Shown one piece after another: positions 9,001 through 14,070 of a stretch of DNA of 60,382 bases. Source of the DNA: an uncultured Clostridia bacterium (GTDB taxonomy: Bacteria; Bacillota; Clostridia; Oscillospirales; Oscillospiraceae); the NCBI GenBank assembly GCA_947644595.1, contig CANSAE010000010.1, positions 1-60,382 on the forward strand, read 5' to 3'. A program made the translations under genes and the position numbers. Every line of letters starts with the position of its first letter. The first letter of the stretch is position 1. The notes beneath the pieces are model-generated. The model had not been told where the DNA came from, made no database searches, and saw only the letters and a list, made by a program, of their open reading frames with translations.

Positions 9001-11618
9001 GTAGTCTGTCCACGAATAACTGTGGCATTGCCCGGGAGATAACCTTGCGTCTGACTGCTGGAAGTGGTGATCTTGGAACCGTTCCGAGCCACTACCAAGT
9101 CTTTGTCTATAATCGTGATGAGCGTGCCGCCGCTGCCGCCAGCCGCACCGGGATAATTGCCGTAGCTGTGCTCACCACTCAACAAATTACCATTTGTTTC
9201 GAAATAACCATTACCGCCGTAATCAGGGCCATTACCGTCGGCAGCACCGCCCTTTCCGCCATTCACGCCGGCAGCGCCGCCGACCTTAAACTGGGTAAAG
9301 TCTGAGCCGCTACCATCTTTATTACCAAAATGCGCACTGCCGCCGCCGCCGGAAAAACCGCCGCCGCCGGAAGAGCCGCCGCCGGAACCGCCGCCGTAAG
9401 TGCCGCCGCCGGAACCGCCGGAACCGCCGCCGCCGCCATAGGCATTGACACGGGCATTGACAGTGATCCTACCGGCGCTGCCGCCAGCACCGCCAGAAGT
9501 ATTCCAAGTACCGCTGATATGAATCCCACCAGCACCGCCGATACCGCCGATACCAGCGCCGGCACCGGCACCGCCGTCACCGGCCTTTTGTTCCTGACAG
9601 TAACCAGATTCATTCGTCAGATTCGTTTCACCAAGTCTAAAAATGATACCGCTGGCCGCACCGCCGCCACCGCCGCCAATGCCAGCCGCAGGATAACCAC
9701 CGCCGCCGCCGGAAGACCCCAAACGTAATTTCGAAGTTAACCCACTGGGGTTTCTTTTCGGGTCGCCAACAATACCGTCACCACCGTCACCGGCATCGCC
9801 GCCGTAGGCATTTAAAATACCAGCGCCGTTGATATGCAAACTCGCGCCCACAGGCACCGCAACACCTGCTCCGCCGCCTAATGCTCCGCTGGCGTTGCCG
9901 CCGCGGAGGGTGGACGTGCCTATCAGCTCTACGGAGACGTTCGCACCGGGTTTCAGGTCAACGGCGCTCACGCCCGTCCGCGTGGTGGAGAGGTTGATGG
10001 TCACATTTTTCAGATAAATCGCCGCCGTGACGTTGGACGCGACGGTGATGTTGTTCGCTGTGGTCGAGCCAGTGACGTAATACACGCCGTCGGCTGTGAT
10101 GTTCAAAGAGGACGTACCGATGTTGTGCCAGGTGATGGACGCATCGGTTTTATTCGTCGTCGCCACGCCGTTATACGCCGTGGCTGTGCCGCTGGCCGCG
10201 TTACCCGCGCCGGAGCCGATGCCCGCCGTGGTGTGACCCTTGATCGTCGCGCCGTCGGTAAAAGTGCTGGTGGTCTCATTGAAGATGTACACACCCTGCA
10301 CCGCGCCGCCCGCGCCGCCCGCGCCGCCGCCTGCACTGTTGCCCGCCGCAGTAGTACTGGGAGTACCTCCCGCGCCGCCGCCGTATGTCGTGGCGTTATA
10401 ACCGTAGCCGCCGGAAGCGTTCCATTGGGTGTTAGAAGCCATCGCACCATTGCTGCCATTCGTACCGCCGGCAATGGTTTCAGTTGTAGCTGTTCCTGCG
10501 GAACCACCGGAATAACCGCCGCCGCCGCCTGCGGGATAGTGCGCGCCGCCGCCGCCGCCTGCACCCGCGCCGCCGCCGCCGATACCTGCTGCTGGATAAC
10601 CGCCGCCGCCGCCACCGCCGCCGAAGGTACCGCTTGCGCCGATGTTTGAGCCACCGTTGCCGCCCGCACCGCCTTTTGCGGTCACATTATGGGTATAGAT
10701 ATGAATGGTGCCGGCCGCACCGCCGCCGCCGCCACCGCCGCCAGTACCGGGATCATAGTCTGTCTTGGCGACGACATTTTGATAATGGGTTACGGTACCA
10801 CCCACACCGCCATGCATAGTTCCGGTCGCGCCGATTGTGCCATAGGTCGTTGTTCCTCGAATACCACCGTCGCCGCCTTTACCACCATTACCTGCGCCCA
10901 CGCCTGTACCGCCTGCGCCGCCGGTGCCCCGTGCATAGGCTGGCGCACCGCTATCTGCAAGGGAGCCGCCGCCACCGCCGCCGCCACCGCCGTTGCCGCC
11001 GATGCCCGCGCCTGCGCCGCCACCGCCGCCGCCACCGCCTTTATTCCAGTAAGACTCGTTTTGTCCTGTATTCACGGTGTTGCCGCCTGCGCCCGCATTG
11101 CCGCCGTAGGCTTCCAGATTGCCCATGGCATACACGGACAAGGTCGCGCCGGTGGGAACATAAATGCCGGCAAAGCCGCCGTTGCCGCCCGCGCCGCCCA
11201 GGTTTCTCGAAGGATTCTGCTGACCGGCTCCCGCGTGGCTGCCGCGGAGTATTACAGTCACGCCGGGATTGACCTGAATCGTCACCTTCGCCCCGGAGCC
11301 CAGGGAAATGGCCGGTCGGGCGTTCGCCCCGGTTGCTCCCGTTTTATCAATGGTCGTATTGCCTGTGAACACAAGTTTCACAGTCGCATTATCCGCCACG
11401 GTAATGTTCGCAGCGTTATTGCCTGTGATCGCGCCGGAAATCGTATATGTATTCCCATTTGCAGCAGTATAGGTACCGCCGTTGGACAGGTTCCAGTTCA
11501 CGCTTGCCGCGCTGACGGGAAGTTCCATCACCGGAAGCAGACTGCATATCATCACAACGGCCAAAAGCATGGACAATGCTCGTTTGCCCACGCTGCTGTT
11601 TCCTATATAGTTTCCCAC
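1..11618 (-). CDS. giant secreted glycine-rich / fibronectin type III repeat protein (3' end outside window)
   Basis: The reading frame is open from a GTG at 11618 to the left edge, giving at least 3,872 residues with no stop; the N-terminal and left-edge segments are in the same frame. The GTG has AAGGGG eight bases upstream. Residues 1-40 form a signal peptide (KRALSMLLAVVMICSLLPVM, ending near VSAAS). Residues about 40-500 and 500-895 are two related modules: short beta-strand segments (NITVADNATVKLVF and NITVASNVTAAIYL) followed by glycine tracts such as GGGGGGGGAGAGIGG. From about residue 895 (8935 leftward) come about 26 fibronectin III modules of 95-140 residues, with linkers such as PGAPEAV and APTAPQNL. 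A DADFDGVAD calcium-type loop sits between modules near 262-305. The design fits a cell-surface or matrix adhesin; no ligand or anchoring signal is visible because the C-terminus is missing. It follows the zinc-ribbon gene with no clear terminator between. Confidence 0.9.
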   Translation of the reverse strand, partial: MGNYIGNSSVGKRALSMLLAVVMICSLLPVMELPVSAASVNWNLSNGGTYTAANGNTYTISGAITGNNAANITVADNATVKLVFTGNTTIDKTGATGANARPAISLGSGAKVTIQVNPGVTVILRGSHAGAGQQNPSRNLGGAGGNGGFAGIYVPTGATLSVYAMGNLEAYGGNAGAGGNTVNTGQNESYWNKGGGGGGGGAGAGIGGNGGGGGGGGGSLADSGAPAYARGTGGAGGTGVGAGNGGKGGDGGIRGTTTYGTIGATGTMHGGVGGTVTHYQNVVAKTDYDPGTGGGGGGGGAAGTIHIYTHNVTAKGGAGGNGGSNIGASGTFGGGGGGGGYPAAGIGGGGAGAGGGGGAHYPAGGGGGYSGGSAGTATTETIAGGTNGSNGAMASNTQWNASGGYGYNATTYGGGAGGTPSTTAAGNSAGGGAGGAGGAVQGVYIFNETTSTFTDGATIKGHTTAGIGSGAGNAASGTATAYNGVATTNKTDASITWHNIGTSSLNITADGVYYVTGSTTANNITVASNVTAAIYLKNVTINLSTTRTGVSAVDLKPGANVSVELIGTSTLRGGNASGALGGGAGVAVPVGASLHINGAGILNAYGGDAGDGGDGIVGDPKRNPSGLTSKLRLGSSGGGGGYPAAGIGGGGGGAASGIIFRLGETNLTNESGYCQEQKAGDGGAGAGAGIGGIGGAGGIHISGTWNTSGGAGGSAGRITVNARVNAYGGGGGSGGSGGGTYGGGSGGGSSGGGGFSGGGGSAHFGNKDGSGSDFTQFKVGGAAGVNGGKGGAADGNGPDYGGNGYFETNGNLLSGEHSYGNYPGAAGGSGGTLITIIDKDLVVARNGSKITTSSSQTQGYLPGNATVIRGQTTQGYGAGAGSSENDGNLVFMGAPGEPTGVTASITGTYGEDILLKWKAPTNTGGAGVALTGYTIVSSAFNVNLDLTMAQVSTGSDGYISYAITGLPSNTAGTFSVAAKNAKGASNTVNSNSVTTKGKPLPPQNVEATNDGLPNDEAIVRWNAPDTSYNDNVITGYTVMLSPIGKANSATTEKFDIIENQENSNQDEAVRAVEMTVSASSLEIENGKYKLTLDGLWYGMVYAATVSAINGAGTGNPQSEKVLVETPSVASASVVEISRGSMEATDLTVTWGTPDNAEFIPEISAYVLERTVVDAAGNAVASIPRKSWTFTKNGNTWTATSGETLTVADGTYSFTDTSIGAQEDIYGYSYVYVVKGKNLVGDGLPGEGKYTFQPLAPTDIKQVPGTEQTKQLTIQWNASVNNGNEPIVKYNVYRDGEKIGSVNYNAALTVYTYTDHGLESGNKYLYSVSAENANGEGPQSEAKEIAPNDVSDQPGTIRGQGTGANSAKVTWTRPGDVNGTQINGEKLPITGYVVSWRVAGSDTITGSDTLYVQPHNGNYVPAKADGTLATQDEYGVYTLLLNPGANRDEQIFFTMDPNDGYQYGYNIPLGLQRGTNYDISVQAVTAAGVGRANTVMITTWAPPRAPSRLTVTPNTVDGTLDVAWTASDGNGTSVTEYIVNVYRRSEYEQDQSTASAVYTRQVSGDILNLTTNALTAGVEYVVTVTPVNLVGQGQPAVGYSFTIKVPSAPEVTASAYRDQQIDVTWTELQGEGTGGSAITKYEVMVYDLGSASSTETRHTLVTYGTPVIETSPNGVVSLTYNNKIRIEYPTGQLTSRSAKITGLDGWTNYEVRVAAYNRENPTTRGMEGSAQARTMRVPYAVQNLVVEPTGLKGALQATWTAPTINGGSQITRYYLELYLGRWSESEIESGAADEALLTSRAGATGATQVPGGTLTYTFSGTVRNASGKTHEMKDGVEYTIRVLPYNELGVGDGAVGSGQPMQGAAAPLVPEVQLESGTSLTFTWTNPIAMDYRGGTPVGYIVSLLDGSGNELYSATTDLNGVTTAQKPEEGYDTVKFSVTAGTDDGSGTIGAGAKMTVKVTGLTMGESYQLVARLKTNAPVLGEASQPVAFRMWNLAGEPGDVQVTPTHVSGGLKFNWLYPADDGDSDDNPNTTTGNHTSVTDYRVYWRKVGDIPTVEESQWQIVEWATDVDTARQQTEEAQGYVPSLLEDSGFKDGRYFMTFSPLKDGEEYEFRVISLNGAGWSDVDASIIYSGIPSSVPQAPTIGAVSTGNRSATISSITPPDEWVTVEINGEETEVLGNGGAPITGYRIYASAARLNPATGKYEWGGGAWEYKAEVPVNNLSNVTVPNLENGADYMIMVRAMNSACVDDYADGGVASNYEYVRVGMPLTPENVSADLGRANSAVLTYSAAEGNGSPILYYKVYVSTRDDSGNESEPVVYTKELVNGELVDMGKPIEYQGLVATVYGEEMGETLVLRVAAVNRVGESPMSASVQVTTGGPSVPQIQNIEKASDRVSLTWSSANSNGARMQGYNIYLRQLSAGTDPNDDQTLDNQEYRIPVGVVTTADLINGSTSASDGTKVKLVRGATYQVQLAAVNLAGEGPRGEARTFTFGVPKPPVMNKVVFNTSALDVTFTPPTDTGGPDVPLTGFAVYANGIARKLIVVDYNSELRGKPGPGALSSLIWEHQAPNEDGTYTVEVDNLANGSEYELRASAFNQYGEGDRSNGISETPATAAGAPTNIVATPTSDTTIHLEWRAPAYNGGSNIEGYEIKVLNAQGEELPELRQEVIGTNVEISKLSRNTTYSFEIRAKTRASAMGAVGKSRAVTTFDLPGAPNISRWNSAVAATGNTYNLTVEWDAPASNGGTPILGYYVYCQGARMNSVILPATQTSFVISRLSHNMTYQIRVEAVNSVGSTSSTVLSARIGQLPAPTITAVTTQVWPDNATLADMTVYFEPVEGVTSGYYLFDLGDKENFPSLQKADGSGPDVDKIMSLSSADLNTLLRNGYNFGWFIGSTTDSSATQIDAMMQVVGTTKYLVLAAYHTTTNLGVPSAVVPVTIGAPDAPELVSAENGFESLRVKWTASPNPNLTADYEIKGYQFYLDGKAAGDPVAIDNLLLTDEGYTYELPLSGEQCGRDCALTVSAVTGPKDGGAERMGMQSNGKNVRPWTRPGAVEIDSAVPGDASFTLRFKEVKGNGLDVEGYRVYWNGSALDSSRVTITRGSDGVVTAVAKGIRNGYKDPALREGYPVTVEAYTRDAEHPSIGNDEIKIATGIPPAPVITETEVGTTSFRLAWKDSAIVSGNKDYTVYIRANNTEVGHYPTKDNVMTIDSSKVTLKEGTPYIVTVTTKNEIGESAESASVRVVLGSPQAPKNVNAIPGNGEITVTWTEPNTNGNPITKYIIRLETEDGTSIEREADRNLRSSVIDGLDNGVTYTVVVYAENMRGRSVGSTPLTVTPGTEPGAPEAVEAEATGDDSVKVTWKAPIDDGGMGIDYYRVEGGGKSSVVTGSDIRHETDDSGNPVGEGYYETTISGLASGTEYTFTVTATNAVGTGPESKSEAVRTHTTPGKPSWERLTSVNGTITAMWYPPEDTGGSEIDSYTMYIRQYNNQGDVVEEPLYVIDNIRPGEADINAKGYVTYTVDEDQYPLKLYADYKVSIAAKNSTVDDLGREGDRLTVTVTGALANTKPGSPTGLEAVAGNGEVSLRWNPPQFDGGGIGEYYVYYGLQAAEGQNQTWARLSVNSTKTSTTIQRLVNDRTYVFYVTANNEFGESDPSFTVEAMPREIDMPSAITNLRYFTTEDGKITFRWDGGKGEDVKYNVYLYNAETGASAGSATVTEQRITLPGLMAGMQYRFEVEAENAGGTTGKESVLAMTTLNVDINGFDDYTHGQMGNPDADFDGVADPVAKAAAPTAPQNLKASVSGTRAITLSWTEPESWGENPMTQVTKLGYRVYINGIVQVEEDISVDPDTGLETVSVTVPIDSDSFRYEGT

Positions 11619-11706
11619 GTTATGTACCCCTTGAGTTGGGTGCTTCGTTTGTGTCACGTGCTCATCACGTTGTCGTGAAATCATCGCTTACACCTACCCA
11701 TATGTC

Positions 11707-11735
11707 ATTCTAAATATATCTGAAAAAGTGTTGAA
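11707..11735 (-). promoter_or_regulatory. weak candidate promoter for the giant repeat protein
   Basis: On the minus strand TTCAAC (11735-11730) is followed after 17 bases by TAGAAT (11712-11707), about 90 bases before the GTG start. The -10 is good and the -35 poor. If active, the adhesin gene would not depend only on read-through from the zinc-ribbon gene. Confidence 0.35.
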
Positions 11736-11740
11736 ATAAT

Positions 11741-12655
11741 TTAATGTGCGGCTATCTGGCCGCGGTCCCGGGCCGCTATGCGGCGTCTTGCCGGCGCTTT
11801 CGCCACCCCCGCGCAAATCGGACAGCCGCATTTCTTCGGCCCCGTACGGGAGTAAATCATCGCTTTCCAAACATGCCCCTCTTCGCACTGCCACCAGACC
11901 TTTTTCCGCGCGCCGACCGTCACCATGCTGGGCTGCAATTCGCCGTTCAGCACGGTGTACCATTGGGCCGCGATCCCGGGCTGTTGGGATTCCAGGTCAT
12001 TGAAGCCCGGCAAAACCCGACGTCCCGCACAATAGGGGCAGCCGCTGCCCCGGGCTACGCGCATAGAGATGGGCGCTTCATATTCGTGCCCCAGCTGACA
12101 GCGCCACCAGGCTTTTCGGTTGCTCTGCACCGCTACATGCTCCGGGGTCAGGGCGCCGTTCTTCGTGGGGTGCCACTCCCGGGCCAACTCCGGATATTGG
12201 CTGGCAAAATCGTTCACACCGGGAATGATCTGCCGTCCGGCACAGACCGGGCAGCCTCTGCCATCAGCTCTGGAGCCGACAGTGGCTTCCCAGGCGTGGC
12301 CGTGCTCACATTGCCACCAGACTTTCCGTCTGGTGCCGGCCATTACATCCTGGGGAGTCAGTGCGCCGTTTTTCGTGGGGTGCCACTGCAAAGCCAGCTC
12401 CGGGTGGGTCGTGGCCAGATCATTCACGCCTTGCGCCAATGTACGGTTCGCGCAGACGGGACAACCACTGCCATGTACCCTGCTTTTCACCTGAGCCTGC
12501 CACTCGTGACCCTTTTCGCACTGCCACCAGGCCAATCGTTTGCTGCCGGGAGAGACATCCACAGGAGAAAGCTCCCCGTTTTTTAATGTGTGCCACTCCT
12601 GCAACAGCGTTTTGTCTTTCAGTCGCACACAATATTCAACTAAGCTTTTTTCCAT
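11741..12655 (-). CDS. four-unit zinc-ribbon (treble-clef, DUF4379-like) repeat protein
   Basis: 304 residues from an ATG at 12655 (MEKSLVEYC), chosen because GGAGG lies seven bases upstream; a longer frame to 12802 would cross the putative recombination site and lacks such a site. Four tandem units of about 65-70 residues lie near residues 21-71, 91-141, 161-212 and 231-283. Each has W-x-C-x-x-GH, a basic stretch, then CPxC (WQCEKGHEW...CPVC), the expected four-ligand zinc site of the probable zinc-ribbon family. Linkers carry WHPTKNGALTP. The tail is basic (ARRRIAARDRG). Nucleic acid binding is plausible for this fold but not shown. The gene lies between a putative invertible promoter and the giant adhesin, so it may be a phase-varied regulator or simply the first gene of a switched operon. 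Confidence 0.8.
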   Translation of the reverse strand: MEKSLVEYCVRLKDKTLLQEWHTLKNGELSPVDVSPGSKRLAWWQCEKGHEWQAQVKSRVHGSGCPVCANRTLAQGVNDLATTHPELALQWHPTKNGALTPQDVMAGTRRKVWWQCEHGHAWEATVGSRADGRGCPVCAGRQIIPGVNDFASQYPELAREWHPTKNGALTPEHVAVQSNRKAWWRCQLGHEYEAPISMRVARGSGCPYCAGRRVLPGFNDLESQQPGIAAQWYTVLNGELQPSMVTVGARKKVWWQCEEGHVWKAMIYSRTGPKKCGCPICAGVAKAPARRRIAARDRGQIAAH

Positions 12656-12690
12656 CCATGCTCCTCCCTTCCTGCTCGCATTATCCAGGT

Positions 12691-12720
12691 TTGGGACAAA
12701 ATTCACATTTTGTCCCAGAA
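12691..12720. repeat. left inverted-repeat arm of putative invertible promoter
   Basis: Bases 12694-12720 are the exact reverse complement of 12938-12964 (27 of 27); with one mismatch the match extends to 30 bases (12691-12720 against 12938-12967). The arm is itself a dyad: TGGGACAAAA and TTTTGTCCCA flank an asymmetric six-base centre TTCACA (12692-12717). Paired 10-11-base half-sites around a short asymmetric core are the layout of tyrosine recombinase crossover sites. It ends about 25 bases upstream of the zinc-ribbon gene's ribosome binding site. Confidence 0.85.
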
Positions 12721-12871
12721 CAAGAGATTCGGCAATCCAATTTCTGGGAGGAAATGCAAAAAGAACACATATATACATATACGTGTCCCTTTTTGGGCGC
12801 AAAAATGAGACCGGTCAGCTAATTTTCATTGACGGGTCATTTTTGACATGTTTAATTTTTGAAATTTAGGC

Positions 12872-12900
12872 TTGATATTTCCAACTGTTCATGATAGAAT
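12872..12900 (+). promoter_or_regulatory. strong sigma-A-type promoter inside the invertible segment, facing right
   Basis: TTGATA (12872-12877), 17-base spacer, TAGAAT (12895-12900), with an extended -10 TG at 12892-12893. Each hexamer matches consensus at five of six positions. It reads toward the recombinase 3' end in this orientation. Confidence 0.7.
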
Positions 12901-12919
12901 TCTAATGATGTGTAATCAA
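12891..12919 (-). promoter_or_regulatory. weaker promoter-like sequence inside the invertible segment, facing left
   Basis: On the minus strand TTGATT (12919-12914), 17-base spacer, TATCAT (12896-12891). It overlaps the rightward promoter on the other strand. If real, the zinc-ribbon gene would have basal transcription in the present orientation, or inversion would exchange a weak for a strong promoter. Confidence 0.4.
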
Positions 12920-12937
12920 ATTGTCTTTTTGCAATAA

Positions 12938-12967
12938 TTCTGGGACAAAATGTGAATTTTGTCCTAA
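12938..12967. repeat. right inverted-repeat arm of putative invertible promoter
   Basis: Reverse complement of 12691-12720 with one mismatch (27 perfect bases at 12938-12964). Its dyad has half-sites TGGGACAAAA and TTTTGTCC around core TGTGAA, so the two cores are in opposite orientation, as needed for inversion rather than deletion. The stop codon of the recombinase (12964-12966, TAG on the minus strand) lies inside the outer end of this arm. Confidence 0.85.
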
Positions 12968-13803
12968 CTGACCAAGCCAAGGCTTTCCAATTGCTGTTGG
13001 TGTTCTGCTCCTGTGGACATCAGGTAGATGCGAGTTGTTTCGATGCTGGAATGTCCCAGCACATCCGCAAGCTGTGTGACGTTGTGGCTGGCCCGGTAGA
13101 AGGTGCGGGCAAACAGGTGCCGCAGATTATGAGGAAATACCTTCGAGGGTTCCACACCGGCCTTCTCGCATAGCGCTTTCATTTCTGCCCAAATTTGCTT
13201 GCGAGACAGCGTTTTTCCGTTTCTGGTGAGAAAAATCTCTCCGGAAACGGTTTTTTGCTTCCTTGCATATTTCAGCAGCTTTCGACACAGCTTTGCAGGC
13301 AGAAGAATGGTCCGGATCTTTCCTTTCAGAGAAATTTCCGTTCTGCCGTTCTGAACGCTCTCCACAGTGATATACTGCAATTCTGATACCCGGATTCCGG
13401 TAGCACAAATGGTCTCCATCAGGAGTGCCAGCCGCTCTTTTCCCTGGTCATGGGCCGTTTTCAGCAGACGGTCATATTCTTCCCGGCTCAATTCCCGGGA
13501 TTGCGCGCGAAACATTCGCTTTTGCAGCTTCAAAAGCTTCACCCGGCATTCCTGCCAGCCGACATACTGGAAAAATCCGTTGAGGGAGACCAGCATGGAA
13601 TTGATTGTACCGCCCGCATAACCCTCTTGCTGCAAATATGCCTTCCACTGGGTAACACATTCCTTCGTCACGTCCTCATCCCGGTTCCAAGCCTGAAAGG
13701 ACCGAAGATCCCGCAGGTATTTTTCAATTGTCCCGGAGCAGCGTTCCTGCTCCGCCAAATGTACTTCAAAATCATGCAGCATTTTCGTCGTGATTCGTTT
13801 CAT
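12964..13803 (-). CDS. tyrosine recombinase, candidate DNA invertase of the adjacent switch
   Basis: 279 residues from the ATG at 13803 (MKRITTKML), chosen because GGAGG lies seven bases upstream. An N-terminal SAM-like core-binding domain covers roughly residues 5-95 (TIEKYLRDLRSFQAW), followed by the catalytic domain. All catalytic residues of the family are present: R138 in TGIRVSEL, K162 in LKGKIR, H225 and R228 in HNLRHL, H251 in LGHSS, and nucleophile Y260 in RIYLM. It is a short XerC/D-like enzyme without an arm-binding domain, as is usual for promoter invertases and not for phage integrases. No prophage genes adjoin it. Its stop codon overlaps the right arm of the putative switch. It is transcribed leftward, away from the tandem terminators behind ftsZ, so it has its own transcription. 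Confidence 0.9.
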   Translation of the reverse strand: MKRITTKMLHDFEVHLAEQERCSGTIEKYLRDLRSFQAWNRDEDVTKECVTQWKAYLQQEGYAGGTINSMLVSLNGFFQYVGWQECRVKLLKLQKRMFRAQSRELSREEYDRLLKTAHDQGKERLALLMETICATGIRVSELQYITVESVQNGRTEISLKGKIRTILLPAKLCRKLLKYARKQKTVSGEIFLTRNGKTLSRKQIWAEMKALCEKAGVEPSKVFPHNLRHLFARTFYRASHNVTQLADVLGHSSIETTRIYLMSTGAEHQQQLESLGLVS

Positions 13804-13875
13804 ATAAGCGCCTCCAAAAGTTCTGTTTTCGCAGTATTTTTGCCCGTACAGACTTATATTATCCAAAAAAGGTCA

Positions 13876-13909
13876 ACAAAAAACGGCATCTTCCAATGAG
13901 ATGCCGTTT
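13876..13909 (-). terminator. intrinsic terminator after ftsZ (distal)
   Basis: A perfect 11-bp stem, AAACGGCATCT paired with AGATGCCGTTT around a 7-base loop, is followed by six T on the minus strand. It reads leftward and, with the next hairpin, separates the dcw operon from the recombinase. Confidence 0.85.
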
Positions 13910-13913
13910 AACG

Positions 13914-13950
13914 CAAAAACCGCCGGAGATCGTCTACATCTCCGGCGGTT
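13914..13950 (-). terminator. intrinsic terminator after ftsZ (proximal)
   Basis: A perfect 12-bp GC-rich stem, ACCGCCGGAGAT paired with ATCTCCGGCGGT around a 7-base loop, is followed by TTTTT on the minus strand. A third hairpin without a T run (AATCTGACC with GGTCAGATT, about 13996-14027) lies between it and ftsZ. Confidence 0.85.
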
Positions 13951-14070
13951 CCATATGTTTCGGTTTACAGGTGACAGCCACCGCCGCAGACAATCAATCT
14001 GACCGGGGATCGCTCAGGTCAGATTCTATCATCAGCGGCAAGTCCCCCGCCAAATCCATGGGTTTGCGGA

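Larger units (their letters stand above)
12721..12937. other. putative 217-bp invertible promoter segment
   Basis: This AT-rich, gene-free segment lies exactly between two inverted recombination-like sites and next to a complete tyrosine recombinase gene. It holds a strong rightward promoter-like sequence and a weaker leftward one. In the orientation given, the stronger promoter points into the 3' end of the recombinase (antisense) and away from the zinc-ribbon and adhesin genes. After inversion its -10 would map to about 12763-12758, giving a leader of roughly 95 bases before the zinc-ribbon start. Inversion is inferred from layout only. Confidence 0.75.

Noticed and set aside
9330..11272. 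Alanine- and arginine-rich frames on both strands in the GC-rich tract
   Set aside because: They are other readings of the GGC/GGT glycine codon runs of the giant protein and show only low-complexity composition.
12361..12822. Plus-strand frame of 153 codons spanning the left repeat
   Set aside because: Mostly antisense to the zinc-ribbon gene, no ribosome binding site, no recognisable domain.
12938..12967. Right repeat arm as a simple terminator of the recombinase gene
   Set aside because: It forms a hairpin but has no T run after it on the minus strand, and a terminator would not explain the exact reversed copy 220 bases away with reversed core.
12691..12967. The inverted repeats as ends of a small non-autonomous transposon
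   Set aside because: No target-site duplication is visible at the outer edges, and the arms are internally palindromic and touch a recombinase gene; an insertion remains a lesser alternative.
13960..14070. A 21-codon minus-strand frame and hairpin between ftsZ and its terminators
   Set aside because: No ribosome binding site; the hairpin lacks a T run. Too weak to call a gene.
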